A stretch of 64,000 nt of DNA from Gnetum montanum. Its lineage: Eukaryota > Streptophyta > Gnetopsida > Gnetales > Gnetaceae. A model generated the notes under the pieces. It did not search any database. It worked only from the letters and a program-made list of their open reading frames with translations, and was not told the DNA's origin. Both the position numbers and the translations under genes were made by a program. Shown one piece after another: positions 24,170 to 34,829 of this stretch (its first letter is position 1; every line of letters starts with the position of its first letter). The DNA is taken from the NCBI GenBank assembly GCA_015680685.1, contig MNCI01008279.1:889600-953599 (forward strand), given 5' to 3'.

Positions 24170-25460
24170 TTACTCAAGAGGTACACATAGCCTCTGTAAG
24201 CACTATGGATACCCAGGAGTGGTATGCTAACATTAAAGCCTATTTACAACATGGAAAACCCCCATGAATATTGATATCTACCAAAAGGGATGCTATCTGA
24301 AAGCATGCCAGAAATATGTACTTATGGGAGACAATGCCTTATGCAAATGCTCCTTTGATGGGATATTTCTGGCATGCATAAATGAGGAACAAGCACAGAA
24401 GGCCATTACTAAGGTACACAAGGGACTGTGTGGTGGACACATAGTACCTAGGGCCATGGCAGCAAAAATTAGACACCTAGGATACTACTAGGCTCACATG
24501 GAATATGATTGCCTAGACAAAGTTAAGACTTGTGATATGTGCCAATGATATGCAAATCTTATACACATTTCACCTACTAAGTTGAACCTGATGCAGATCA
24601 CGTGGCCATTTCAATGATGGGGACTAGACATTATAGGACCTATCACACCTAAGTATTCTATAGGGCATAGCTTCATCATCATTGACACTAAGTATTTTAT
24701 AAAGTGGGTAGAGGCTATCCCCCTTAGGAAGACTATATTTCAATAGGTTTGTCACTTTATATTAGATAACATCGTGATGAGGTTTGGGCTTCCCATGACT
24801 ATTGTGATAAACAACGGGCCACAATTTAGTAGTGCGGAAACCAAAACCTTTTGCAACAACCTTGACATTAGGTAATTGTTCTCCTCACCATACTACCCAT
24901 AGGAAAATGGACAGGTAGAAGCTACGAACAAAGCCATCATCAACTTTCTCAAGAAAATGCTTAGCAAAAATAAGAGGCGATGGCACGAGTAAATCATCTA
25001 TGTGCTGTGGGCTTATAGAACAACATGCAGGACAATAACAAGTAAATCTCCTTACAGTCTTGTTTACGAATTTGAAGTGGTATTACCCCTTGAGCTATAG
25101 GTACCATTACTTTGAATGATCCTACCAAACAACGTGAGCGAAGCCCATAATAATGAGTTGAGGATCATCAACCTTGACTCCATAGAGGAGGACCGTGCAT
25201 AAACACTTGGCCACATAGAGTGCTATCAAGATAGGCAATAGTAGAAGCATCATGCAAACCCACATCAACGATAGATAAAAAAAGAGAACCTCATTCTCAA
25301 GGCTGTCCATGAGCATGTGACCAAATTCTCAGCAAACTAGGAAGGTCCATTAATTGTCACAAAATCCTACGAGAATGGAGCCTTCAAGTTGGTAGACATG
25401 GATGGCAACGATTTTGGAAATCCTGTGAATCATTTGTATCTCAAGCCATACTATATCTGA
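24170..25460 (+). pseudogene. Integrase relic, element B
   Basis: Reads VHKGLCGGHIVPRAMAAKI, CDMCQ, WGLDIIGPITPK (first Asp), FGLPMTIVINNGPQF (second Asp replaced by Asn), and NGQVEATNKAI with the Glu. The C-terminal region ends VNHLYLKPYYI and TGA at 25458-25460. Two compensating small shifts lie near 24150 and 24255. Stops are frequent. Integrase would insert the cDNA; this copy lacks the catalytic triad. Confidence 0.85.
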
Positions 25461-25474
25461 TGCATGAGTAAGGT

Positions 25475-25840
25475 AAGCACGTCTGCTACAACGTAAAACT
25501 GGTAAAGCTCATCTGCTATGACATAAAACTGGTAAAGATAATCTGCTATGACTATAAACTGGCACAGATAGTCTTTTATGACTATAAATTAGCACAGATC
25601 ATTTGCCATGATATTAAACTAAAAAAGCACTTCTGCTACGATGTTAAACTAGCACAGGCGGTCTGCTACGACCTTAAACTGGCCCATCCATCATCTGCTA
25701 CGATGATAAACTAGCACAGTGGTATGCTAGGACCTTAAACTAGCATATCGGTCTACTAGGACCTTAAACTAGTACACCACAGTCTGTTGAGATCTTAAAC
25801 CATCCCATCAAACGATCTACCAAGACCTTAAATTGGTTTC
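25475..25840 (+). repeat. 3'-UTR tandem array, about 12 units of about 30 bp
   Basis: Starts 15 bases after the integrase stop. Units follow GTCTGCTACGACCTTAAACT plus AGCACAG with variation (TATGACATAAAACTGG, GATGTTAAACTAGC, TAGGACCTTAAACTAGC). Tandem repeats after pol are known in Tat-lineage elements as a source of satellite DNA. The core is the same as in the two arrays bracketing the antisense gene. Confidence 0.8.
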
Positions 25841-27282
25841 GTGGCATGTCCTCAGCATGCATCCATGACTCTACAAACAAGCAAGCATGCACAGTGCCAA
25901 CACAGGGTGGGATGTTGCAGATCCATAATGTAGTTCACAATGCCAAGAAAACACTCTCTAGAATATATGCAATGCCACTACCCCTGGCATCTTGTTGATC
26001 CTCTGAAGATGTCATCTAACATCTTGTTAACCTTTTGGAGTTACCGCCACCACGACCTGTTACCCTAGTAGTAGCTTCTGTTGTTAGCACATGTTGCTGG
26101 AGTCCCAACACTATTGTGGCCTAGGCACAAAAGTGCTACCCTCTAGCCCCCCCATTAGTCAAGCACAAAAGACATTCAGCTATTAGGAATCTCACCATAC
26201 AGCTAAACTGCATAATGTTTTTCTTGGGTAGGGACTCCTGAGCACTCGCATCACTACAATTCCTAGCCATCTCGATGTCGACTCCTTCATGTTGATGCTA
26301 CTAGAACCGTTGCTAGCCTTTTTGGTTTGGATGTCAAATGCCTTAGCAACAATGTCCATTGCTCCAGCAACATCCAAAGCAATAAAGACGTTTGCCTTCA
26401 TTTTCCTTGATGGTTGTTTCTTCTAGCTCTATTGTGTTTACAGGATACATGCCGGAGGGGCGTTAGTCAGAGGTGCATTTCGCCATGGCAGCAGGACACT
26501 ACATGATTCTAAGGTGGTCATCTAAACTAGCTTGGCTACTTGGGAGTGCAGATCCTATCCTCCCCCTTAACCTCCTTTACCTCATTCCTTACACTTGTGA
26601 TTCTCCTTCTCATTGCTCTTTTACGAATTTTTTCCTAATGCCTGTAAAGCCCTCCCATATGCTCAACTACAAAGTCCATGATGTGCATAATGTAACTCAC
26701 CACATGGGAAGCATTTGTAGGTAGGTCAAAGCCCCACATGGATGTAACACAATTCATCCTAGTAAGGAAGCACCTATCCTGCAACAACAAGGTTGTTTGC
26801 AAATGAAAATGGCAAAATCGCAAAAGAAAAGTGTAAAAGAGAAAAAGCTTAAAAAAAACGTGCCTAAAAAAAATGGCACATCAGCTATTTCACGATGACC
26901 AAATCTAAGCATTTTGACAAGATGTCAGAAGCCTACAAAAGAAAAGATGCCCATGCACATTGACTCCCTCACAAGCACCCAGACAAGGGACTACACTGTG
27001 CTACATCTTTCCCTTCCGAAAACTATTCTCGTAGCTCCACTCTTTCCCCTTCCCTACATAACTATCCTAGCACTCTCAAGCATAGCCAAGTGACATCTTG
27101 ACAATTACTAAGGAGTGATGTTAGCATCTTGTCTTTCATGGTATTTTTTATTCTTTGCCGGCATCTCTCGGGCCCATCCTCTAGACATCGACAAAGAGGG
27201 GCCATTGAAACACCATAAAATTTTGAAACCCTCTTGCTTCACCAGGGTCTTGGAATTTAGGCAAGGATTTCCACAAGTGTAG
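25841..27282 (+). other. 3' untranslated region of element B, possible second antisense exon set
   Basis: No sense coding. On the minus strand 26192-26401 and 26635-26823 are open. Near 26770 the minus strand reads TTGTTGTTGCAG, a good acceptor, followed about 80 bases later by GTGAGT, a good donor. This could be a second antisense transcript unit, but the coding text is short and unrecognised. Antisense ORFs between pol and 3' LTR are known in Tat elements such as Grande and Retand. The region ends just before the 3' LTR without a clear purine tract. Confidence 0.3.
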
Positions 27283-28845
27283 TGTCATGATGGTTTGGCA
27301 AGAAAATGTAGGCACTGAGGGTAGAATGTTTACTTTGGCAAGTTTTCTATCTCCAGAGCTGATAGGCTCAATGGATTCTCCAGCCTACCCACTTGGACAA
27401 TTCACCCGGCTGACAGTCTACTCAAAAACCATGCTAGGAGTTGTCGGCGGTGTTCAAGATGGACAAAAAAGTTTGGCAAGTTTTCTAGTGGAGAAGCCTA
27501 CTATGCTATGCTAAGCTGCAAAACATACCAAGCCTTCAAAAAATCAATCAAATGTCTGAATATAAGTTTGGCAAGATGTTTGCACAAGGCAAAGTTAAAA
27601 TTCTGCCAATATAGGGTGCTATGCTATGCTACACTATATAGTGTAGCACAGCATAGCAAGGGAAAAATAAGCAAAGTCTTCTCATCATAGTTTTGACAGA
27701 AGTGCAAGTTACCTTGGTTGCTACGCTACGTAGCATAGCATAGTGTAGCAAGGATGCACATCAATAAAAATTCTCCAAAGGTTAGCCCGATGTGCACCAA
27801 GGCTTTCAGCAAAAGCTGGTGACTCCAATGCAAGTTTTTTGTTTAAACCAATGGCTACACTATGCTATACTACATAGCGTAGCACAATATAGCAAGCAGC
27901 TACGCTACACCAATGTGCTACGCTGCATAGCATAGCATAGTATAGCAAGCAGCTACACTACGCTAATGTGCTACGCTGCATAGCATAGCACAACATACCA
28001 AGTGGCTACGCTACTTCAATGTGCTTTAGTTTTGCTTGCATTGTTGGCACACTGGATTCCAACATGTGTAGTTTTGAGAACATGGTTGCAATGTAGCAAG
28101 TTCATGACCGATTTTGCACATCTATGCAGTATGGGCACATTAGCATCTCATGGGTCTAGGATATGTGGTATCCATGCCTCATTTCTCGCTTGCTCCTCAT
28201 CCTATAAATACCCCGATGAGCAATGCTCAAAGGGTTGGCATTTTTTGTAGTTGGCAATTTGGGTTGGCAATTCAGTTTGGCATCTTTGTGGTTGGCAATT
28301 TGAGTTGGCTTTTTGCATTGGCATTTTTACACATTGGCTTTCTGATTCCAAGAATTGGCATTTCTGCATTAGCAAGAGTAGTTGGCTTGTTGGCATTTTA
28401 CACTGTTAGCTTTTAAGTTCTCACTCAAAGGCATAGTTGGCACATTTCAAGCATTCTCGTCATTCTTGAACTCTTTGTGCACCTTCGGTGTCATATAACT
28501 CGCTATACATTTTCAAGCAAGGCAAAGAATTGAACCTGCAACTTTGTGCTGGTGCATTTTCTTACCCTAATTTATTCTGTTATCTCTTTATTGTTATCGC
28601 TGTTTAGCATTATTTTCTTCATTCCTGCATTTATTGATCATCGATTTTGCCTCACATATCTTGTACTTAAAACAACATTCATGTAATGTTAAGTTACACT
28701 AATTAAGTCACTATCTGATTGACTAGACCATTCAGGGTGCCCCACTTTCGTTCTATCCAACACAACCCTCACATAGATCTGGGGTTAAACTGTTCACCCA
28801 AAAACCTCTCGGTGTTTCTAGCCACCGATGTTTTTGGTCGCTACA
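27283..28845 (+). mobile_element. 3' LTR of element B
   Basis: Direct repeat of the 5' LTR, TGTCATGATGG ... CGCTACA, with TATAAATA at 28203-28210 and the TAGC palindrome cluster at 27500-28010. It differs from the 5' LTR by many substitutions and some indels (for example an extra GCTACGCTGCATAGC unit around 27960), which indicates an old insertion. Confidence 0.8.
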
Positions 28846-29030
28846 CTCCATAGTTATTGATGGTATATAAAATTTTTGATTCATGTTCTATTATGGATAT
28901 AGTCCAAGTGATTTTGATTGTCCATTAACTACTTATTCTTAAGTTATGGAATGGTTGATTCAATAGACAAGCATGTTTGAATTTCAAATATTAAACTAGA
29001 GGGCTGGTATTATGGATTTGATGTTTTCTA
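28846..29030. other. Unassigned flank between element B and the split LTR
   Basis: 185 bp of AT-rich sequence with no recognised feature. Its last five bases, TTCTA, match 48609-48613 and are the proposed TSD of the split LTR. Confidence 0.4.
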
Positions 29031-29218
29031 TGTCACACATTAAAATTTATCATAGATAAATTATAAAATCACTTAAAGAATAACATTAAATTCCTTAAAG
29101 ATTCATATATTCTATATACAAAACATAAAATCCAAAATTAAGTTATTAGAAAATTTTAAATCACCAAAAATAGAACTTATACACTAATAATCACACTTAA
29201 ATAATTCATAAAGAATAT

Positions 29219-30005
29219 TGATGGGACACGATATCGCATGGGCCATGATATCGTGTCTTCCTTTGCGATATCGTGTACATGATATCGCGGTGCACCATCA
29301 TATCTATAAATAAGAGGTGGCTCTCCCTTGTTTCATCATCCTAGGCTAGACAGTAGGGAAACTCTGGTAGATTGATCACTCCAGAGATAGAATATTTTCC
29401 ATGTGCTCACAGTAGGAGTCCCAAAGTGAACGGATCTTTATTTGAGTAGACATTGTACCTGAACACAAGTTTGTGTACGAAAATAAAGATGAGCTTCATG
29501 GATAAACCTTGCAGTGCATGGAATAGGATTTTATTACTATTATTTATTACTTGTTATTTACTATTTTCCTTCTCAACCCTCCTCTCCTAGTTAGGTGCCT
29601 TAGTACGACCACTTCGAGCACGTGCGTTACGCATGTTGATCCCAACAACGATTAGCGTTTGGTAAAAATGATTGCATCGGTTTAGGGTGTGTACGGTAAG
29701 TGGGAACAGATGCTGACACTAGGTAATTTAGACTTAGTTCATTAGTTAGAGTTAGTAATTAGTTTCTCAACCCTTCACCTTGTTAGCATAGGAGACATAA
29801 AACATAAAAACCATAAAAATCATATACCTTGGACTCACTTAACCATACACTGTGACAACTACAAGTAAGTCTAGGAAGACAACAAATGATTAATCCTAAG
29901 TGTTCCATGGGGCATGTAGGCACTTAGTCTATGGAGTTCAACTAGATTGCATGTGCTATGCTCGTATTCATATGGTTGAGTGTAGGGGTATCTTGCCACT
30001 CATCA
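29219..30005 (+). mobile_element. 5' LTR of element C
   Basis: TGATGGGACACGATATCGC ... CCACTCATCA. It has decayed palindromes (GATATCGTGTACATGATATC near 29263-29285) directly before TCTATAAATAAGAGG (about 29299). Nearly identical by eye to the 3' LTR at 36521-37287. Confidence 0.9.
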
Positions 30006-30026
30006 TTGGCATCGTTGCTGGGGACT
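30006..30026 (+). other. Primer binding site, element C
   Basis: TTGGCATCGTTGCTGGGGACT immediately follows the 5' LTR and is close to the tRNA-Asp-type PBS of Athila elements. Confidence 0.75.
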
Positions 30027-30145
30027 AAGTGTTTGTGCGCTGAATAGAACATAGGATATCACTCACATTGTTGGGAGCCTAAACGAACCTTCGGGTTAAT
30101 TAAAAGAAAAATTTATATAATGGTAAAAATAGCACACTGAAAAAA

Positions 30146-31760
30146 ATGTCTTCTTCTAACAAAAGCAACTCACCACCTAGGGATAATACATGAAATAATC
30201 AGCAATCAAAAACACATAGCCGAAATCAGCCAAGTCCTAAACAATACCGGATAGTCTATACTCATCGTAATGAGTATATTCAAAACTTTTTTTATCCTCC
30301 ATCAAGACGAATAGCTACGATGGAGAGATTTGCAAGGTAACATCTGTTACCCCCAGATCGATCAGTCCCAAGCATGCTCCTCCATGCCTTGGCATAGATT
30401 AGCATGACCGAATTATATGCTGAATATGTTACAGAAGACTTTGACATGAGAGATTATCATTCCATAGAAGCACAACGTATTCAGGACTCAAGGCAGGAGA
30501 GTCAACATACACTGTTGAAGGGCAAAGGTCTGCACATCCTTAGTGAAATAGGAGATGATGGACCCATTATAACAGGTTCTCTAACAAATGATGTTCCCCC
30601 TCCTAATGATGGTGAGGAGGCTGGGTATCAGAACTTATGATCAAAAATACATAACACTGGTTCTAATCCTCGTGAATGCCAATTATTCATAGAGAGAACA
30701 ACAACTTATGCTAAGGATAGACACTTAGATTGTCACCACGATCGGGGCTATAACAGCTGAAGAGAAGGAAAGAAACATTATAATGGTGATGGTTCCTCTT
30801 CTTCTTCTCCTTCATCGCATTGCTCACCCTCTCCTTCCACATCTGGGCGCAGCCACCATGAACATAATGGTGAGGATAGGGATAGACAAAACGAGAGACC
30901 TTGACGAGAAAGTCGAGAGAGAGGACAAGGGCAAAGATGAAGGGAAAGTAGGGAGCAACGAAGACATCACAAGCATCATGAAAGAGATGATCATGATAAG
31001 CCCCTACTTGCAACCTGAAGTATGCTCAACATAATGGAGGCAGTAAGAATTCCAACAAGGCATCAAAAGGATAGTCGAATCAAAAGCTTAGACATGAACA
31101 ATATCTCATGCTTTCAGGGGGGATACAACTTAGATCTGCAACATCATTTACAGGCATTCCATGATGCTTGCACCTTGCAGAACATAGAAAACGAGTGGAA
31201 AAAACTTAAGTTGCTTCCTAGGACACTCACTAAAGAGGAAAAGAGTTGGTACTAGTCCTTGGAACTGCAAACCATAAGGAGGTGGAGTATGATGCTAGAA
31301 CTCTTCAACGATAAGTATCAAATGTACTCCCAAGTGTCTAATTTGCGTAAGCAGATCCAAGGTTGGAAACAAGGTAATCATGATCCCTTGGATGCTGCCA
31401 TGGCCTACTACCACACATTGTTACATCATTACTTGGGCCATGGATACACTCAACAAGATCAACTTTGCCACATTATGGATGGGCTAAGGTATGAAACTAG
31501 AAGAACCCTTGGGACTTATGCCCAAGGGAGTCTATCAAAACTTAGATCCCATGAAGTACATCGTTTGTTGGAATAAGTAGCAAAAGAAGAAGGTGAGCTA
31601 CACAAAAGGGAAAGTGTGGAAGAATACAACCGTGATCCCTCCCTTCAGAAGAAGGGAGTAAGATTTTGTGATGAGGAGGATGAGTCACCACTCGAAGAGT
31701 TGGTGAACAGAAAAACCTTGCCGATCCAAAAACTAACAACTGAAGTATCGGCTAGGTAGA
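30146..31760 (+). pseudogene. Gag relic (N-terminal and capsid part), element C
   Basis: One frame from ATG 30146. Early text RIVYTHRNEYIQNFFYPPSR and MRDYHSIEAQRIQDSRQES is followed by a Ser-rich block (SSSSSPSSHCSPSPSTSGR, about 30800-30850) and an Arg/Glu/His-rich block (about 30870-31000). The conserved capsid region has MNNISCFQGGYNLDLQHHLQ, RWSMMLELFNDKYQMYSQVS and RRTLGTYAQGSLSKLRSHEV. Stops lie at 30638, in the Arg-rich block, at WY* (31253) and LE* (31574). A frame shift occurs at about 31760-31890. Confidence 0.8.
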
Positions 31761-31889
31761 TCAATTGTGGGATTGCTTAGACTCTAGACTTGAAAGTGTC
31801 TTGAAGATCGTAGAAGAGTCTAAGGAGTAATGGAGTAGTGACAAAGGTAAGAAAAAGCAAAGAGATTTAGGCCCTGCACATAACAAGGG

Positions 31890-33348
31890 TAAGGGAAAAA
31901 TTACTATCTCTGATGAAGTTGTGGATGTACACACAGATGATGATGGTGGATGTGAGATCTACCAATATGACCATCCTAAGGGATGTTGTCCAATTATCTC
32001 ACATCTACAGGAGTCTGGGGTGTATGCACTTAATCCAAGACTCAACCAACGGCAAATACCTTAAAGGTTACCTTACCCTCAAGGTAACCCAAGGCAGTTC
32101 CACCAACCACTAACATATTATCCAAGTGGAACTCCATCACAACCCATCAGATAGCATCAGCAGTGGCAATACCCATAGTCATGGGGGATGCCACTGCTGA
32201 CACAACAATACCCTTACTGGTAGCTAGACCCATATGGATATTATGTGTAGCAGCCGATTTCTTCAAGTGACTCTATGGGTCACACACCTCCCCAACGTCA
32301 CTACCAAGTTTGGGATTACTTCAGGGGGACTCCTCCTTTAGGAGACATTCCACACTCATCCCATCCTCCAACTCCATTTGCACCTCTTCCACCTATAGTT
32401 CCCATACAACCTACTCTAATAATGCAAGGGGAACTTCCCACTCAACCGCAACAACGTAATGCTGCGAGAGCTGTAAATATTCAACCTGCTGCTGGTTCTG
32501 ACAACTGTAAAAAGAAAAGACCATTCTTCAAAACCAGAAGCCTAGACAAACTCTCATAACAACAAGTAGTTGAGCCTATGTACATGCCTCCACCATCTAA
32601 CACTTCAGAGCATCCTTCAGTCCAACAACAACAAAGCTGTATGCATACGGTTATGTTAACGCATACCGTAATTGACTGGATCAAGGTAGGCCACCTTCCC
32701 AAGAAGCTATCTAACCTTGGAAACCCCTTAGTCTATCTACAAATCACTAGAAAAAAACCACATAGGGCTCTTCTTGACTCAGGTTTCAAAGTCAATTTAA
32801 TATCATGAGAAATGTATCAAGCTTGGAACCTGCCCCAACTTAAGAAGAGTAACATTCAACTGGAACTGGTTGACTAGTCCATCACCATTCCCTTGGGATT
32901 GATGGAGGACATCATTACCACTGTGTGTGGGTGGTCTTACCTAGCCAATTTTCTAGTGATTGAAGTTAACAAAAATGAAGGGGACTTCCCAATTATAATG
33001 GGAAGGCCATGGCTGAGTATAGTAGATGCGTACCTAGGGATCCACGATCTTTCCTTGTAGATATCTAAGATAAACATTTATGGAAAGATTGAGAAGAAGA
33101 GAGTTTCATGCATCATATACAGTGACTCAAAGAGTGATGACATGGAAGAATTTTCAGCATCTCTTTCATGTAATCAGTGTGCCCAAGAAACACAAATCCA
33201 AAGGTGCCCATATGTAGCAACCACACAAGTAGTAGACACCTCGTGGTTGATAACTACTAGAAAGAGCAAAAAAATATGCATGGAACGAACTGATGAAACT
33301 CATGCTAACAATGAAGGCATAGACACATTGGAGTATGAGTGTCGTTGA
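31890..33348 (+). pseudogene. Nucleocapsid and protease relic, element C
   Basis: Second frame: CEIYQYDHPKGCCP (a C-x2-C-x3-H-x4-C knuckle with one Cys changed to Tyr), a Pro/Gln/Tyr-rich tail (32100-32480), then HRALLDSGFKVNLIS with the protease D-S-G active site at about 32770, LGLMEDIITTVCGWSYLANF and DFPIIMGRPWLSIVDAYLG. The frame ends at TGA 33346-33348 after ICMERTDETHANNEG. Downstream, where element A has RT, C has none. Confidence 0.8.
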
Positions 33349-33441
33349 CTTCCACCCTTTAATCTAAGAACATCAGTATGGAGAAGTTGGGTACTTCTAC
33401 GAAATTCAAACATGCACTCATTATTTCGAATCTCTCCCTTT

Positions 33442-33462
33442 CCATTCAGTCATGGGGGAGAT
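33442..33462 (+). promoter_or_regulatory. Internal polypurine-tract-like motif, element C
   Basis: CATTCAGTCATGGGGGAGAT matches the 3' PPT motif of the same element (CATTTAGTCATGGGGGTA, 36503-36520). Equivalent sites lie at the same relative place in D (40375-40394), E (about 63193-63222, minus) and A (1128-1149, minus). It could serve as a second plus-strand primer, or mark an old recombination. Confidence 0.45.
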
Positions 33463-33494
33463 GACCACCTATGCTAATCATTGAAGGCTCTCAG

Positions 33495-33710
33495 TTCTTT
33501 TTAGTTTTTGTTTTACATGTTTTTGTTTCACACATTTTTGTTTTACACATATTTGTTTTACACATTTTTGTTCTACATGTTTTTGTTTAACACATTTTTG
33601 TTTTACAAGTTTTTGTTTTACATTTTTTGTTTTTCAAGTTTTTTTTTTACAAATTTCTTTCACTTTTCTAGTTTTTGTTTTACAACATCATTATACTTTT
33701 CCCATTTTTG
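33495..33710 (+). repeat. T-rich simple repeat, unit TTTTTGTTTTACACAT
   Basis: About ten degenerate units of 14-17 bp. D has a shorter T-rich stretch at the same position (40420-40520). Low complexity also makes the overlapping plus-strand frame meaningless. Confidence 0.8.
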
Positions 33711-33790
33711 TGTGTGTATTACCTATCTTGTAAGTTTGTCACCCAATAAGTGTTCTCCACGATGGTATGAACTATTTTCTTATTGATTAC

Positions 33791-34829
33791 TGATGAGATG
33801 CGACATGCATAGTGCCGTGATATCGTATCCCCTGAGATATCGCGTACGCGATATTGCAGTCCACCGCCATATCTATAAATAAGAGGCGGCACTCCCCTCA
33901 TTTCCCAATCCTGGCTAGAAGTAGTGAAGCTCTGGTAGTTTGAACACTCTAGAGTTAGAATTATTTCCCATGTGCCTGCAGTAGGAGTCCTAGAGTGAAC
34001 GGCTCTTTATTCGAGCAACTTTGTAACCTGAACACAAGTTGTGTACGGCAATAAAGAAAAAATTGATTGGATAAACCTTACAGTACATGGTTTTAATTAT
34101 TGTTATTTATTGCTTTCCTAGTGTGCACGAGTACGACTTGATTACAAGCATCTACGGATGTGTACGGCTAATTAAGGAATCGGCTGCTCGTCGCAACGCA
34201 TGAGTACGACTTAACTACGAGCATTGTGACTGCTTGGTAACCCAGTAGCATATTCTAGGATCAGTGCTTGGTAATCCCAATAGTAGGCCAATGTGTACGG
34301 CTAGTTAAGGAATCGGCTACTCATCGCTAGGCTAGAACGCGTGATAAGTACGACTTGGCTACGAGCATCCACGGGTGTGTACGGCTAGCTAAGGAATTGG
34401 CTGCTTATCACACTTAAGCTAAATAGGTGCCTTAGTACGACCACTTCGAGCATGTGCGTTACGTGTGATGATCCCAATAACAATTAGCGTTTGGTAGCCA
34501 CAGTTGCATGGTTCAGGGTGTGTACGGTAAGTGGGAACGGATGCTAATGCTAGTTAATTTAGACTTAGGACATTAGTTAGAGTTAGTTAGTTTCTCAACC
34601 CTTTCCCTCATAGCTTAGGAGATAAACTGAAAAATACCAAAAAATCACATACCCCAGACTTGCTTAACCATACACCGTGACACATACAAGCAAGCCTGGG
34701 AAGACAATGAACGATTAACCCCAAGTGTTTCTTGTGGTGTTAAGGCATTTAGTCTGCAGAGTTCGACCGGATCGTGCATGCATGCTTGTATTCGTATGGT
34801 TGAGTGTAGGGGTACCTCGCCACTCATCA
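33791..34829 (+). mobile_element. Solo LTR nested in element C
   Basis: TGATGAGATGCGACATGCAT ... CCACTCATCA, with ATTAC on both sides (33786-33790, 34830-34834) as a perfect TSD and no internal region. It keeps the palindrome GATATCGCGTACGCGATATT (about 33837-33856) next to TCTATAAATAAGAGG (about 33871). Three divergent copies of a GAGTACGACTT ... GTGTACGGCTA module expand it to 1,039 bp. Solo LTRs arise by recombination between the two LTRs of one element. Confidence 0.92.

Larger units (their letters stand above)
10396..28845 (+). mobile_element. Element B: 18.5-kb Tat/Ogre-like Ty3/gypsy retrotransposon with antisense gene
   Basis: Direct LTRs of about 1.5 kb (10396-11889 and 27283-28845) enclose an ORF before gag, one long gag-PR frame, a 6.3-kb PR-RT interval and an RT-RH-second RH-INT frame. 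A second RNase H is known from the Tat clade. An ORF upstream of gag and a noncoding, intron-like gap between PR and RT are known from Ogre. The antisense multi-exon gene in that gap is not something I know from Ogre. No matching 5-bp TSD is visible (TGCAG before, CTCCA after) and no clear PBS follows the 5' LTR, so the exact ends may be off by up to about 20 bases. Coding parts carry many stops but few frame shifts. Confidence 0.85.

Noticed and set aside
25475-25840. CRISPR-like array
   Set aside because: Adjacent degenerate units without unique spacers, in a plant retrotransposon 3' UTR: a minisatellite.
10391-28850. A TSD for element B
   Set aside because: TGCAG on the left and CTCCA on the right do not match; shifting the right end by up to 20 bases did not give a match by eye.
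33508-33786. 92-codon Phe/Leu-rich frame that looks like a membrane protein
   Set aside because: It is a translation of the T-rich simple repeat TTTTTGTTTTACACAT.
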